Shown: positions 46,658 through 56,912, numbered from the stretch's first letter. The stretch is 64,000 nucleotides of DNA from Paraglaciecola mesophila KMM 241 (GCF_000315015.1 NZ_BAEP01000054.1:1-64000), one strand, 5' to 3'. Numbers and translations are program-made. Notes: generated by a model from the letters alone, not told the origin.

Positions 46658-47629
46658 TCATGGTTGATAATTATTCAGTGAACCGCTGTTTAGAACGGAA
46701 ATAACTTTTTGCGCATACGTTGGGTCGGTGGCATAACCCGCTTGCTGCAATTCGTCGAAATAGCGTTTGGGATCGCCAGTATTTTGCAGCGCTTGCTTGT
46801 ATCTCGGGTTTTCTTTTACAAATGACGCATAGTCTTGCATCGCATCATCGAACGAATTGTAAGCTCTAAATTCGGCTTTTTTCGGCGCTGCAAGCCCTTG
46901 TTCAAACTCAATAGTGTTCACCTTTACAGTGTCACCTTGCCAGCCATTGCCCGCTTTAATCCCAAACAAGTTGTGGGTATTGCCTTTCTCAGTGTGCATC
47001 ATGTATTGTCCCCAGCCAGTTTCCACCGCGGCCTGGGCCAATAATGCTTTGGGCTCAATGCCTAGTTCTTTCGCCACTTGCTGAGCGACAGGATAAAGCG
47101 CATCCAAAAATTCGCTTTGGTCACTAAAAGCTGCATCTTTGTAACCTGCATTGGATGCTGCGGTCTGTGGCAGGCGCTGCTCCGGTAGCGCTATTTGTTG
47201 CGCTTGTTGAATGCTTTTCGCACTATGACGATTAATATCTGACAGGTTGCCATCATTTCGAATAACGCTTGAGGGTGTGAATCCATTTCCGCCTTTGCTT
47301 AACTGTTTAACGATAATGTCGGCCAAGCCGATACTGCCGTTATTCGACATATCTGTCGCTAACTGCTGATCGTGCATATCGCGATAAAATTTAACTTGTT
47401 CAGAGTTAAATGGGCTGTCTTTATCAGCCATAACATCTTGAGCTTTTCGCATAGACTTAAGCATCATCTGTACAAAAATAGCCTCGAACTGCTTCGCAGC
47501 CTCTTGCAGTGCCGCATCATCGCCGCTTTGTGCTGCTCTGCGCAGTTTGTCTAAGCCTTGAATGTCATTCGCATTGCGCGACATATCAAATTGACCTTGA
47601 AACTTTATGCTGTTGTCTATGTTATCCAT
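46658..47629 (-). CDS. flgJ: Flagellar rod cap / muramidase FlgJ
   Basis: A 323-residue two-domain protein. The N-terminal rod-capping domain (AAKQFEAIFVQMMLKSMRKA) is followed from about residue 170 by a glucosaminidase domain with LLAQAAVETGWGQYMMHT, NLFGIKAG and the end YATDPTYAQKVISVLN. It opens the peptidoglycan while guiding rod assembly in the periplasm. It has both domains, as in enteric and Vibrio proteins. Confidence 0.96.
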   Translation of the reverse strand: MDNIDNSIKFQGQFDMSRNANDIQGLDKLRRAAQSGDDAALQEAAKQFEAIFVQMMLKSMRKAQDVMADKDSPFNSEQVKFYRDMHDQQLATDMSNNGSIGLADIIVKQLSKGGNGFTPSSVIRNDGNLSDINRHSAKSIQQAQQIALPEQRLPQTAASNAGYKDAAFSDQSEFLDALYPVAQQVAKELGIEPKALLAQAAVETGWGQYMMHTEKGNTHNLFGIKAGNGWQGDTVKVNTIEFEQGLAAPKKAEFRAYNSFDDAMQDYASFVKENPRYKQALQNTGDPKRYFDELQQAGYATDPTYAQKVISVLNSGSLNNYQP

Positions 47630-47657
47630 CGACTATGCCTCGGCCCGGTTAATCACG

Positions 47658-48770
47658 CTAAATTACGACCAGCTCGCCTTGTAAGGCACCTGCCTCACTC
47701 AGCGCTTCCAGTATGGCCATTAAATCACCAGGGGCAGCACCTACTTCGTTTACCGCGCGCACTAGTTGGTCTAGCGTCACACCAGGATCAAACTTAAACA
47801 TGCGAGTGTCGTCAAGATTCACATCAATAATGGACTGGTCCGTAACCACTGTATCTCCCTGCCCTAAGGGATTTGGTTGAGTCACCTGCTGATTTTCACT
47901 GATCGTCACTGTTAACCCGCCGTGTGTAATAGCAGCAGGTAACAGACGCACATCTTGACCGATCACTATGGTCCCTGTTCGGCTGTTAATAACAACACGC
48001 GCGGGTGCCTTAGCAGGCATGAACTCAAAGTTTTCTAGCGTCGCTAGAAAGCCCACTCGTTGCCCGACATCTCGGGGCGCAGACACGCGAACCGATGCAG
48101 CATCAATTGGGGTTGCAATAACATAACCTTTATCGGGATCAGCCCCTAAACGTTGGTTGATAGTATCCGCAAGGATCTTTGCCGTTGAAAAATCGGGGGA
48201 ATTTAAATTAAGTGTTAGAAAGTCATTTTGCATGAATCCGCTGGGCACAGCGCGCTCAATCAAAGCGCCATTTGCGATACGACCAACGGTGGGCGTGTTG
48301 GCGACAATTTTAGAGCCGTCTGCTCCCTCGGCGCCAAAACCACTAACCACCATACTTCCTTGAGCAACGGCATACACTTTGCCATCAAGACCTTTTAGAA
48401 AGGTTTGCAGTAATGTACCGCCGCGCAAACTTGCTGCTTCACCAACAGAACTTACCGTTACGTCAATCGTTTGGCCGGGTTTTAGAAAAGGCGGTAGTTC
48501 AGCATGAACCGCAACAGCAGCAACGTTTTTGATTTTTGGCTTCAAATTACTGTCTAAGCTGATGCCGAAGTTTGACAGCATGGTGCGAAAACTCTGCTCA
48601 GTGAAAGGACTTTGCTCACCGGTACCAGGTAAACCCACCACCAAACCGTAACCCACCAGTTGGTTGCTGCGTACACCTTGCACGCTAGCCAAGTCTTTTA
48701 TCCGCTGAGCCTGCCCTACTGGAGCAATAATAATGCTCGATACCATGAGAATGAATAAAAGTAGTTTCAT
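47658..48770 (-). CDS. flgI: Flagellar P-ring protein FlgI
   Basis: A 370-residue periplasmic protein. A signal peptide ([19 protein letters not shown]) is followed by [29 protein letters not shown] in pieces, the canonical FlgI opening, and it ends [21 protein letters not shown]. It forms the P ring around the rod, on which FlgT and the H ring assemble. Thirteen bases separate it from flgH. Confidence 0.97.
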   Translation of the reverse strand: MKLLLFILMVSSIIIAPVGQAQRIKDLASVQGVRSNQLVGYGLVVGLPGTGEQSPFTEQSFRTMLSNFGISLDSNLKPKIKNVAAVAVHAELPPFLKPGQTIDVTVSSVGEAASLRGGTLLQTFLKGLDGKVYAVAQGSMVVSGFGAEGADGSKIVANTPTVGRIANGALIERAVPSGFMQNDFLTLNLNSPDFSTAKILADTINQRLGADPDKGYVIATPIDAASVRVSAPRDVGQRVGFLATLENFEFMPAKAPARVVINSRTGTIVIGQDVRLLPAAITHGGLTVTISENQQVTQPNPLGQGDTVVTDQSIIDVNLDDTRMFKFDPGVTLDQLVRAVNEVGAAPGDLMAILEALSEAGALQGELVVI

Positions 48771-48783
48771 ATACGACTCCTGC

Positions 48784-49476
48784 CTAAAAAGGCCAGTACT
48801 CAGAAGAAAAGAACTTGGTCAGCCAACCTTCTTTTTGCGCTGACGCAAACGTTCCTGTGCCACTATATTGAATGCGCGCGTTGGCAATTTTGGTCGATAC
48901 GATTTCATTGGTTGGGCTAATATCAGCAGGACGAACTACGCCCGTTAAACGAATATATTCATTACCGTTATTTAACGTTAACCATTTCTCACCGCGAACC
49001 AATAAATTTTGATTGGGAAAGACTTTCATCACTGTGACAGATATGTCGCCACTTAAATTATTACTCTGGTTAGCTGACGCGTCACCGGTAAATTCATTTG
49101 AGCTGTCTACGCCAAGTTGAATTGACTGAGAGCCAATATTAACGGCGTTTCCGCCCAAACCAATGATTGGGTTAACATCCAGTGCCGATTCTTTAGAGGT
49201 TGTTGTTCCTGCTGATTTAGTTGCACTGGTATTCTCTTCTAAACTTACCGTGATAATGTCGCCTACACGGCGGGCTTTCACATCGGAATACAAGCTATTG
49301 GCCATATCAGCCTGAAAAATTGAGCCGTCTTCGGCAATTTTCTGCCGCGGCAGTTCAGCCGTAATAGGTGCATAGTAAGGGTCGTTCGGCATAATATCCG
49401 GCTCAGGCGTGCTCTGGCATGCGCTGAGTAATCCACTTAATCCAATGACATATAAGGCTTTCATAATATTAACCAT
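48784..49476 (-). CDS. flgH: Flagellar L-ring lipoprotein FlgH
   Basis: A 230-residue outer-membrane lipoprotein. The lipobox is LSAC with the acylated cysteine near residue 20. It continues with the FlgH signatures [21 protein letters not shown] and [21 protein letters not shown] in pieces, and ends FFSSEYWPF. The ATG at 49476 overlaps the flgG stop (TAATG); an ATG four codons later is the other possible start. Confidence 0.96.
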   Translation of the reverse strand: MVNIMKALYVIGLSGLLSACQSTPEPDIMPNDPYYAPITAELPRQKIAEDGSIFQADMANSLYSDVKARRVGDIITVSLEENTSATKSAGTTTSKESALDVNPIIGLGGNAVNIGSQSIQLGVDSSNEFTGDASANQSNNLSGDISVTVMKVFPNQNLLVRGEKWLTLNNGNEYIRLTGVVRPADISPTNEIVSTKIANARIQYSGTGTFASAQKEGWLTKFFSSEYWPF

Positions 49477-50264
49477 TAAAGTTGTTGAATGACCTGACCT
49501 AACATCGAATCCACGGCCGAAATCACTTTAGAGTTCATCTCGTAAAGGCGCTGACTTTCGATCAAATTAACCAACTCTTCTGTCACGTTAACGTTAGATG
49601 TTTCTAGCGCTCCCTGAACAACCGTGCCTAACCCTTCAAGGCCTGGTACCCCTTGGATAGGCGCACCACTGGTAGCAGTTTCCACATACAGGTTTTGACC
49701 AATAGGTTGTAAGCCCGTCATATTAACGAAATCAGAAAGGCTGATTTGGCCTAGCACTTGTGGGTCAGCCTGACCACGAATAGAGGCAGAGACTTCCCCG
49801 TCTTGAGAAATCGTAATCTGCTGGGCGTCTTCAGGCACAGTAATGTTGGGTTGCAGTAAAAAGCCCGCCCCAGGCGTAACAATCTGCCCTTCATCATTAA
49901 GGGTAAATTGACCATTACGTGTGTAGGCAATGCTACCGTCTGGCTGCTGTATCTCGAAAAATCCACGCCCCTGGATGGACATGTCCAGCGCATTTTCTGT
50001 GGTCAGCATATTGCCTTGCGTATGGGCTTTTTGCGTGGCGACCACTTTACTACCTGCGCCTAACATCAAACCCGACGGTAACTCAGTATCCGCTGATGAA
50101 CGACCACCTGGCTGGTTAATATTTTGATAAAGCAAGTCTTCGAAAATCGCCCTGTCTTTTTTAAAACCAACGGTACTGGCATTGGCCAAGTTGTTCGAAA
50201 TAACAGCCACATCAGTTTGTGCGGCGTCGAGTCCGGTTTTGCTGATCCATAATGCTGGGTGCAT
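49476..50264 (-). CDS. flgG: Flagellar distal rod protein FlgG
   Basis: A 262-residue rod protein. It begins ALWISKTGLDAAQTDVAVISNNLANASTVGFKKDRA in pieces, contains the FlgG insert DLLYQNINQPGG, and ends VEELVNLIESQRLYEMNSKVIS-like motif TEELVNLIESQRLYEMNSK. It builds the distal rod. Its normal length and order place it after flgF. Confidence 0.96.
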   Translation of the reverse strand: MHPALWISKTGLDAAQTDVAVISNNLANASTVGFKKDRAIFEDLLYQNINQPGGRSSADTELPSGLMLGAGSKVVATQKAHTQGNMLTTENALDMSIQGRGFFEIQQPDGSIAYTRNGQFTLNDEGQIVTPGAGFLLQPNITVPEDAQQITISQDGEVSASIRGQADPQVLGQISLSDFVNMTGLQPIGQNLYVETATSGAPIQGVPGLEGLGTVVQGALETSNVNVTEELVNLIESQRLYEMNSKVISAVDSMLGQVIQQL

Positions 50265-50325
50265 AGGTCACCTCCTCTTTAAAATTATCTTAAGCTTGCT
50301 AATACTAAGTCGTCTTCAATAATAA

Positions 50326-51069
50326 TTAGATAATACGCAGCAACTGATTCGCTCTTGAATCAAGATCGCTGGCTTCTTTCATGAATTTAATTTGCATCTC
50401 GTAATGGCGCTGCAGGCTGATCATATCGACCATTTCTTCTACAGGGTTTACATTACTGCCTTCTAACATGCCGTTGCGTATGCTGACCGTTGGATCGAAC
50501 TGCGCCAATTCACCGTCTTTCTGGCGAAACAATCCATCATTCCCTCTTTCAATATTGTCTAAGGCGGGGTTTACTAATTTCAATCGCCCCACTTCTTCAA
50601 GTACGGTTTCTGGCGCCCCTTGAGGTCGTACAGAGATGGTTCCATCACCAGCGATGTTGATATTTGACAAAGGAATAGGTAAAAAAACAGGACCAAACTC
50701 TCCCAAAATTGAATTGCCAGAAGAGTCTTGAAGTTGCCCATCATCACTGATCTGTAAGCTACCATTGCGGCTATATGCCTCAGTTCCATTAGCATCGAGG
50801 ACGGATAGCCAGCCTTCCCCTTGGATCGCTACATCCAACTCGCGCTCTGTTTGAATCATCGCCCCACCCTCAAAATTATTGGCGGGGTTCTCTGTCATGG
50901 AAAATACTCGGGTTGGCAGCCCTTCCCCAAATGCTGGCATACTGCGCGCCTGCTCTAACTGTGCGCGAAATCCAGTGGTCTGCGTATTAGCGAGGTTATT
51001 TGCACGAACAGCAGTACCAAGAAGATCTTGTTTAGCACCGCTGGCTGCAATATAAAGCAATTTATCCAT
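50326..51069 (-). CDS. flgF: Flagellar proximal rod protein FlgF
   Basis: I chose the ATG at 51069 (MDKLLYIAASGAKQDLLGTAV), giving 247 residues as in other FlgF proteins; the frame stays open 47 codons further upstream but that part covers a promoter and a terminator flank and has no homology. AAGAAG precedes the start. Motifs are RANNLANTQTTGFRAQL and the C-terminal NPVEEMVDMISLQRHYEMQ. It is the first gene of a flgF-to-flgL transcript driven by the sigma-54 site 39 bases upstream. Confidence 0.95.
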   Translation of the reverse strand: MDKLLYIAASGAKQDLLGTAVRANNLANTQTTGFRAQLEQARSMPAFGEGLPTRVFSMTENPANNFEGGAMIQTERELDVAIQGEGWLSVLDANGTEAYSRNGSLQISDDGQLQDSSGNSILGEFGPVFLPIPLSNINIAGDGTISVRPQGAPETVLEEVGRLKLVNPALDNIERGNDGLFRQKDGELAQFDPTVSIRNGMLEGSNVNPVEEMVDMISLQRHYEMQIKFMKEASDLDSRANQLLRII

Positions 51070-51107
51070 GACAACTTCTTGACGAAAAGTGAACTTAATA
51101 AGAACTC

Positions 51108-51123
51108 TGCAATTAAGATGCCA
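51108..51123 (-). promoter_or_regulatory. Sigma-54 promoter of flgFGHIJKL
   Basis: Minus-strand TGGCAT-CTTAA-TTGCA, a near-consensus sigma-54 promoter with GG and GC ten bases apart. It begins 39 bases before the flgF ATG and downstream of the flgE terminator. Confidence 0.88.
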
Positions 51124-51198
51124 TTCATCGACATTCCAGTTTGGAATAGATGAAAGTTTAAGCTGTGAAGGAGTGTATAGCGGGATTTTCTTCGATAT

Positions 51199-51224
51199 AA
51201 AAAAGGCCACAAATTGTGGCCTTT
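51199..51224 (-). terminator. Terminator after flgE
   Basis: AAAGGCCAC/GTGGCCTTT stem (51202-51210 with 51216-51224) around AAATT, followed on the minus strand by T residues. It ends the flgBCDE transcript about 25 bases after the flgE stop and precedes the flgF promoter. Confidence 0.9.
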
Positions 51225-51246
51225 CAGTATTAATGTATTGAATTTA

Positions 51247-52623
51247 TTAACGAATATTCAAAATAGTCTGGTTAAGCTGGTTGTTAACCTCAAGTGCTCG
51301 AGAGTTCGCTTGGAAGTTCCGTTGAGCGATAATTAAATCGATTAGCTCGGTGGTTAAGTTTACGTTTGCTTGCTCTAATGCGGATGAGTTGATATCACCA
51401 AAGGTACCGGTAGTTGCCTCACCGGCAAGAGCTTCACCGGATAAAATACTTTCTTGCCACTGGGTATTACTTTGCTGTGTCAAACCTTGGTCATTAGCGA
51501 AACGCACTAGGGCGACACGAATGATTGGCTCAGATGTACCGTTTGAGTAGGTTGCACGTACAAGACCGTCAGCACCGATATCTATACCAGTCAACCGGCC
51601 TACCGCTAATCCATCTTGTTCAAGTGAAGTCACTTCAAATGCAGAAGCAAACTGAGTGGGTTCATCAGGGGTAGCATTACCTGGGTCAAAAGCAAAATTA
51701 GTGGTAATGGTTTGTGAAGGGTCAGAACCATTGGCTAGAATTGTTCCCCCTAACGCGACTGAGGTGATATCGCCCGTAGCACTAGTAGTGCCATCGGCAT
51801 TGGCAATACTGGTAAAATCACCACCAGCGCTAAAAGTCATTCTATAGCCAGCGACCGGGGAGCCAGTGGTTTCTCCGACTACATTTGGCCCAGTAACAGG
51901 TGGAACGCCTGGAGTATCACCTTCAGTATTTAATGCGATATCATCCATATAAGTAGTAACCACCCACTCATTAGTGGCAGCTTGATCTTTCATGAAGTAA
52001 TAGGTCATAACATGACTATCTCCCAATGAGTCAAACACAGTAACTGAAGTTGCAGCATTATAAGTCAGTGGATCATCAGGATTGAATAAATCTAAATCGA
52101 CGGCATCATCTCCGGCGGGTAAATTCATTTTTAATGAGACTTCTGATGTAGGCTGAGGGGAGCCTGATGAGTCAGGGATACGTACAGCTTGAGTCGTACT
52201 TAATGCAACTGAAGATGAGGTGCCATCTGGGTTAACAGGAAAACCAAGCAAGTTATCGCCATTAGAGTTCACTACGAAGTTTTCGGCATCAAGCTTAAAC
52301 ATACCAGCTCGCGTAAATGAGAACTCTCGAGAGTCAATTTCAGGGATAGTGGCAAAGAAGCCATTGCCCGTAACCGCTAAATCCAGTGAGTTATTCGTAA
52401 ATTGCAAACTACCTTGGGAAAATTGCTGAGCAACTTCTTGGGTAATAACGCCGTCGCCGACCTTGGTTTTACCGCCAGCTAACAGTGATGATGCATATAC
52501 ATCGCCAAACTCTGCTCGGGATTCTTTAAAACCAACCGTATTCACGTTAGCAATGTTGTTTGCCGTTGTATCTAAGTCTCTTTGCGCAGCGGAAACGCCA
52601 CTCAATGCAATATTAAAAGACAT
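51247..52623 (-). CDS. flgE: Flagellar hook protein FlgE
   Basis: A 458-residue hook subunit. It begins SFNIALSGVSAAQRDLDTTANNIANVNTVGFKESRA in pieces, with YASSLLAGG after it, and ends LEQANVNLTTELIDLIIAQRNFQANSRAL in pieces. The central variable domain is aspartate- and glycine-rich. It follows flgD by 14 bases. Confidence 0.96.
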   Translation of the reverse strand: MSFNIALSGVSAAQRDLDTTANNIANVNTVGFKESRAEFGDVYASSLLAGGKTKVGDGVITQEVAQQFSQGSLQFTNNSLDLAVTGNGFFATIPEIDSREFSFTRAGMFKLDAENFVVNSNGDNLLGFPVNPDGTSSSVALSTTQAVRIPDSSGSPQPTSEVSLKMNLPAGDDAVDLDLFNPDDPLTYNAATSVTVFDSLGDSHVMTYYFMKDQAATNEWVVTTYMDDIALNTEGDTPGVPPVTGPNVVGETTGSPVAGYRMTFSAGGDFTSIANADGTTSATGDITSVALGGTILANGSDPSQTITTNFAFDPGNATPDEPTQFASAFEVTSLEQDGLAVGRLTGIDIGADGLVRATYSNGTSEPIIRVALVRFANDQGLTQQSNTQWQESILSGEALAGEATTGTFGDINSSALEQANVNLTTELIDLIIAQRNFQANSRALEVNNQLNQTILNIR

Positions 52624-52637
52624 GTTAAGTTCTCCTG

Positions 52638-53324
52638 TTAACCACCAAGTTGAATGACGTCGTCGAGCTTGACGCTGACATCACCATCTAGATTTAATAT
52701 GACACCTTGACTACTGCCAGCTAGGCTGACGCTATCAACGTGTCGATTGACTGCTGTAACGAGTTGCTGTGGCTCACCTGACACATTGCCTTGTGCTTTG
52801 ACCACATAATTGCCGGGAGGCATAAGATTGCCAGCGGCATCTTTTCCGTCCCAATTGAATTGAATATTGCCGACAGGCTGCGTGCCAATATCAAGAGTCT
52901 TCACGATACTGCCCGATTCGTTCTCAATCGTAATTTTGGTATTAAGTGTGGTGGAATCATTAATTACAACCCCGGATACACCCTGACCTTCGCTGGCCAT
53001 ATGTGCCACATCACCCTGCAGTAGTACCTGTTGACCTATCAGGCTAGACGCTTGTAGGGCTTGATTTGAAGTCATAGACGTGGCGAACGTTTCGAATTTC
53101 TCGTTGAGCTGGCTGATACCGTCAGCCATAGTGAAGCTTGTCATCTGCGCCACCATCTGATCATTATCAACCGGCTTACTAGGATCTTGGTTAGCCAATT
53201 GTTCAGTCAGCAAGGAGAAAAAATCTTCTTGTGACAAATTTTGATTGCTTTCATCAGCGACAGGAACCGTTTCGGGTTGCCAATAAAGGTCACTGTTTAA
53301 GCCGTTCTTAATTAATGTATCCAC
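52638..53324 (-). CDS. flgD: Hook cap (scaffold) protein FlgD
   Basis: A 228-residue hook assembly factor. The N-terminal LSQEDFFSLLTEQLANQDPSKPVDNDQMVAQM in pieces is the FlgD signature; the middle Ig-like part has FNWDGKDAAGNLMPPGNYVVKAQ. It caps the growing hook and is lost when the hook is complete. Confidence 0.95.
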   Translation of the reverse strand: MDTLIKNGLNSDLYWQPETVPVADESNQNLSQEDFFSLLTEQLANQDPSKPVDNDQMVAQMTSFTMADGISQLNEKFETFATSMTSNQALQASSLIGQQVLLQGDVAHMASEGQGVSGVVINDSTTLNTKITIENESGSIVKTLDIGTQPVGNIQFNWDGKDAAGNLMPPGNYVVKAQGNVSGEPQQLVTAVNRHVDSVSLAGSSQGVILNLDGDVSVKLDDVIQLGG

Positions 53325-53358
53325 GTCAATTCCTCGAAATTATCCAGTCCGCGAACGA

Positions 53359-53781
53359 TTAGCTGCCTTGGCCTAAGCGCAGCACATTCCTAAACAAGCG
53401 TTTAGTGGTGTCCGCTACTTGAACATTTGTTTCATAAGCTTTAGACGCTGACATCATGTCTGCCATTTCTTCCACTATGTTCACATTTGGCTTATAAATG
53501 TAGCCATTTTCATCAGCCATCGGGTGACCGGGGCTGTATTCAATTTGAAGAGGAGCATCGCTCTCTACGATCCCCATAACTTGCACGCCTGTACCCGCAT
53601 TCTGTTCTTGAGATGCGCGTTGCAGTTCGGCGGCAAAAACCGGGTGACGCGCCTTATAGGTTTGGTCATAGCTGCTACTAACGGAATTTGCATTTGCCAC
53701 ATTACTTGCCGTCGTGTTTAAGCGAACGCTTTGAGCACTCATGCCTGTACTGGCAATATCCATTACGTTAAATAAACTCAT
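53359..53781 (-). CDS. flgC: Flagellar proximal rod protein FlgC
   Basis: A 140-residue rod protein with MDIASTGMSAQSVRLNTTASNVANAN near the start, the loop YKARHPVFAAEL and the C-terminal NPNVN-type segment KPNVNIVEEMADMMSASKAYE. The ATG overlaps the last base of the flgB stop, showing translational coupling. Confidence 0.97.
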   Translation of the reverse strand: MSLFNVMDIASTGMSAQSVRLNTTASNVANANSVSSSYDQTYKARHPVFAAELQRASQEQNAGTGVQVMGIVESDAPLQIEYSPGHPMADENGYIYKPNVNIVEEMADMMSASKAYETNVQVADTTKRLFRNVLRLGQGS

Positions 53782-54182
53782 TAGTTTTGACCTCCACCGA
53801 TGGCTTTTTTCATGCCTTTAATTTTACCGTTGAGAAACTCAACACTCGCTTGATAACGTAAACCATTATCTAAAAACGCATTCCGTTCGACTTGTACATC
53901 AACGTTGTTACCATCACCGGTATCAGGTTGATTATTGATGCGGAACTGCATCTCCCCTGATCCTTGCATATGGCCTTTAATATGATTTTCGTGAGTGCGG
54001 GTAAGGTTTTGATTACGACCATTTTGGGCGCTGCGCATAGCGTCTTGAAAGTTAATGTCTCGCGCCTTGTAACCTGGTGTATTGGCATTGGCCAAGTTGC
54101 CAGCCAGCACTTCCATACGTTCAGTACGTACTTGAACTGCCTTGTGGGTGAATCCCATTAACTTATCTAAACTGATTGCCAT
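53781..54182 (-). CDS. flgB: Flagellar proximal rod protein FlgB
   Basis: A 133-residue rod protein (RTERMEVLAGNLANANTPGYKARDINF in pieces, then DGNNVDVQVERNAFLDNGLRYQ). It heads the flgBCDE operon. GAGGAG-like sequence (GAGGAGTAAAG) precedes the ATG, and a sigma-54 promoter lies 30-45 bases upstream. Confidence 0.96.
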   Translation of the reverse strand: MAISLDKLMGFTHKAVQVRTERMEVLAGNLANANTPGYKARDINFQDAMRSAQNGRNQNLTRTHENHIKGHMQGSGEMQFRINNQPDTGDGNNVDVQVERNAFLDNGLRYQASVEFLNGKIKGMKKAIGGGQN

Positions 54183-54211
54183 TCGCTTTACTCCTCATTC
54201 GTCAGGAGTAA

Positions 54212-54227
54212 AGCAATAGCTATGCCA
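54212..54227 (-). promoter_or_regulatory. Sigma-54 promoter of flgBCDE
   Basis: Minus-strand TGGCAT-AGCTA-TTGCT: GG and GC ten bases apart. It lies in the 92-base gap between cheR and flgB, which matches FlrC-dependent transcription of this operon in Vibrio. Confidence 0.87.
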
Positions 54228-54274
54228 TAAAAGAATTGACAGTAAGAGGATAGATAGCTAACAAATTGAAATTG

Positions 54275-55141
54275 TTAACTTTTTTTAACGTAATACAAAC
54301 CGCTACCACTACGGTTCATAACAAAATCAGTGGAAATACCCGACATTGACTCCGATGCGCCAACAAAAAGAACACCTTGTGGTTGCAGGCAAGCGGCAAT
54401 TTTTTGCAGTATCGACGCTTTGGCATTTGCCGAGAAGTAAATCAGCACATTGCGGCAAAATACAATGTCGTATCGTGTGACGCTTGAGAAGGGAGTCTGT
54501 AAATTGATGGGCCTAAACGTGACCAAACTGCGAACACTTTGCTTTAAAACGCTACTGTTACCACTTACACATGCGTCAAAAAACCGGCCACGACGTTCAT
54601 CTGACAATCCCCTAGAGAGTGATAAATTATCGTATTGTGCTGCTTTTGCTAGCGTTAACATATCACTTGAAATATCGGTTGCAACGATATCTATACCCGC
54701 CGAAAACGCGTTTGGATACCTAGCTTGATATTCACGCACAGCCATAGCGATTGAATAAGCTTCTTGTCCAGACGAGCAAGCGGCACTCCAAATTTTAATC
54801 GGTTTACCTGTCTTTGATAATGACGGAAATAGGGTGTTTTGCAGCGTTTCAAAGGGGTAGCCATCGCGGAACCACAGTGTTTCATTTGTGGTCATGGCAT
54901 TAATCACTGCATTTATTAATGCCACATCGTGATTGGCGATGGTACGCTTGATCAGTTCCGATAGGGATTTTTGCTTAAATTTTGCAACTAATGGTAACAA
55001 CCGACTGTTTACCAAATATTGCTTATTGTCCCCCAACACGATGCCACATCGATTCTCCAAATAGCGGCAAAATAAACTGTATTCGTGTGCATCAAGTGTA
55101 TTACTGGTCAATCGCTTTCCTTGACTGTTATTTATTATCAA
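54275..55141 (-). CDS. cheR: Chemotaxis protein methyltransferase CheR
   Basis: A 288-residue enzyme that methylates glutamates of chemoreceptors with SAM. The N-terminal helical domain (YSLFCRYLENRCGIVLGDNK) precedes the catalytic domain with IKIWSAACSSGQEAYSIAM, the acidic IVATDISSDML and DIVFCRNVLIYFS. Its start overlaps the end of cheV by 14 bases. Confidence 0.95.
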   Translation of the reverse strand: MIINNSQGKRLTSNTLDAHEYSLFCRYLENRCGIVLGDNKQYLVNSRLLPLVAKFKQKSLSELIKRTIANHDVALINAVINAMTTNETLWFRDGYPFETLQNTLFPSLSKTGKPIKIWSAACSSGQEAYSIAMAVREYQARYPNAFSAGIDIVATDISSDMLTLAKAAQYDNLSLSRGLSDERRGRFFDACVSGNSSVLKQSVRSLVTFRPINLQTPFSSVTRYDIVFCRNVLIYFSANAKASILQKIAACLQPQGVLFVGASESMSGISTDFVMNRSGSGLYYVKKS

Positions 55142-56048
55142 ACCATTTTTGCACTGAGGTCACCAGTTCGTCAGGATGAAACTTAGCGATAAAATCATCA
55201 GCTCCAACCTTTTGCACCATCGCTTGGTTAAACACTCCGCTTAGAGATGTGTGCAATACAACATGTAAATCTTGTAAAGCTGGATCGTTTTTGATCTCAG
55301 CAGTTAGGGTATAGCCGTCCATTTCCGGCATTTCAATATCAGAGACTAATATACCCACCTTATCTGTTATGTTGCCCGTTTCCTTAGCCAGCTCTTTTAA
55401 ACGATTCAAAGCTTCTAAACCGTTTTTAGCCATTTCAATTTCTAACCCTAGTGTGGACAGGGCTTTTTTGACCTGATTTCTCGCTACAGAAGAATCATCA
55501 GCAATAAAAATAATCTTCTCACGTTTGTTTTCAACCGAAATACTCGATACTTCATCGCTCACGTCAGTACTGATAGGTGAAATTTCATTTAGAATTTTCT
55601 CAACGTCCAAGATCTCAATTAACTCTTCTTCGAACTCTGTCACCGCAGTCAAGTAACTCGCTCGGCCACTACCTTTGGGCGGCGGCATGATCGCCTCCCA
55701 ATTGGTATTGATGATGCGCTCTACTGCACCGACCAAAAAACCCTGCACAGAGCTGTTATATTCAGCAATAACGACAAAAGCAGAATTTAAGTCAATGATT
55801 GGCTTGCCACCAGTGGCCATACTCATATCAATGACCGATATTGTTTGCCCTCGAATGTGCGCAATGCCGCGCACGTAAGAGTTCAATTTTGGAATAGAGG
55901 TCAATTTGGGGCATTGCAGTACTTCTCGTACTTTAAACACATTAATACCAAATTTCTGACGCCCATTTAATCTGAATAGCAATAACTCTAAGCGATTTTG
56001 TCCAACCAATTGGGTTCGCTGGTTAACTGAATTCATTATTTCAGACAT
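55128..56048 (-). CDS. cheV: Chemotaxis coupling protein CheV
   Basis: A CheW-receiver fusion of 306 residues. The CheW part (residues 1-165) has LLLFRLNGRQKFGINVFKVREVL in pieces and RGIAHIRGQTISVIDM; the receiver part has IFIADDSSVARNQVKKAL and the phospho-acceptor aspartate in ILVSDIEMPEMDGY. The ATG at 56048 has GGAG six bases upstream; an ATG four codons earlier is possible. CheV and CheR beside flgA/flgB is the Vibrio order. Confidence 0.95.
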   Translation of the reverse strand: MSEIMNSVNQRTQLVGQNRLELLLFRLNGRQKFGINVFKVREVLQCPKLTSIPKLNSYVRGIAHIRGQTISVIDMSMATGGKPIIDLNSAFVVIAEYNSSVQGFLVGAVERIINTNWEAIMPPPKGSGRASYLTAVTEFEEELIEILDVEKILNEISPISTDVSDEVSSISVENKREKIIFIADDSSVARNQVKKALSTLGLEIEMAKNGLEALNRLKELAKETGNITDKVGILVSDIEMPEMDGYTLTAEIKNDPALQDLHVVLHTSLSGVFNQAMVQKVGADDFIAKFHPDELVTSVQKWFDNK

Positions 56049-56201
56049 GTAAAACTCCATAAAAAATAAAAATCGGCGTAATAGTTGCTTTCAACCTTAT
56101 ATCGCGGCAAGTACTTCGCTTATTATGCAAAACCGTCTATTTTTTGACGCTATGCACAATCTGTATTTGCCTAAGCATAGACAAATTGGTCTCAAGTGAA
56201 A

Positions 56202-56912
56202 ATGAATTATAACGTTATTTATAAGGTGTTTGCCGCCATTACCCTACTGCCGTTCATTAATACTGCAGGCTTTGCGAGTACAAATACCCATCAAGCACGT
56301 TCAGCACAACTGATTGAAGGGGCTGAACAGTATGTATCATCCCAAATCAGTTCATCGGCTAATACAAGGCTTAACATTAGCACTGCCGACATCGATCAAA
56401 GAGTAAACTTGCCATTGTGCCCCACTCCGATTGTGTACAGTGCCAGTTTGGAATCGCTCCAACAGAGCAATGTAGCGGTGAAAGCGCTTTGCAGTTCAAC
56501 AAATTGGTACATGTATTTAATGGTCAATGTGAAACAAATGCAGCCGGTGGTGGTTATTTCTAACGCTGTCAGCCCTGGCACAATATTGAATCAAAGTAAT
56601 ATTGAGCTGATCAACATGAACCGTGCACTTCTTAGACGCACTACTTTTTCAAATGTGGATGATGTGATGGGTGCACGCATCAAACGCCGCGTTAGACCCG
56701 GGCAACCTATTACACCTAATAATTTATGTTTCGTGTGTAAGGGTGATACAATTATTATCAACGCTTCAAATTCCATGATGCAAGTTAAAGCAACGGGCGT
56801 AGCTATGCAAGATGGCAATATTGGTGACACCATAAGCGTGACTAATAGCCGCTCGAAAAAGCAAATAAATGCGCGCGTTGCGAGTACCAGTGAAGTCGTT
56901 GTAGGCATATAA
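56202..56912 (+). CDS. flgA: Flagellar P-ring assembly chaperone FlgA
   Basis: A periplasmic protein of about 236 residues with an N-terminal signal peptide (VFAAITLLPFINTAGFAS). The C-terminal SAF-like domain has NAVSPGTILNQSNIELINM, RRVRPGQPITPNNL and GDTISVTNSRSKKQINARV. It helps FlgI polymerise into the P ring. I use the ATG at 56202; a GTG two codons earlier (56196) is in frame. It is divergent from cheV. Confidence 0.92.
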   Translation: MNYNVIYKVFAAITLLPFINTAGFASTNTHQARSAQLIEGAEQYVSSQISSSANTRLNISTADIDQRVNLPLCPTPIVYSASLESLQQSNVAVKALCSSTNWYMYLMVNVKQMQPVVVISNAVSPGTILNQSNIELINMNRALLRRTTFSNVDDVMGARIKRRVRPGQPITPNNLCFVCKGDTIIINASNSMMQVKATGVAMQDGNIGDTISVTNSRSKKQINARVASTSEVVVGI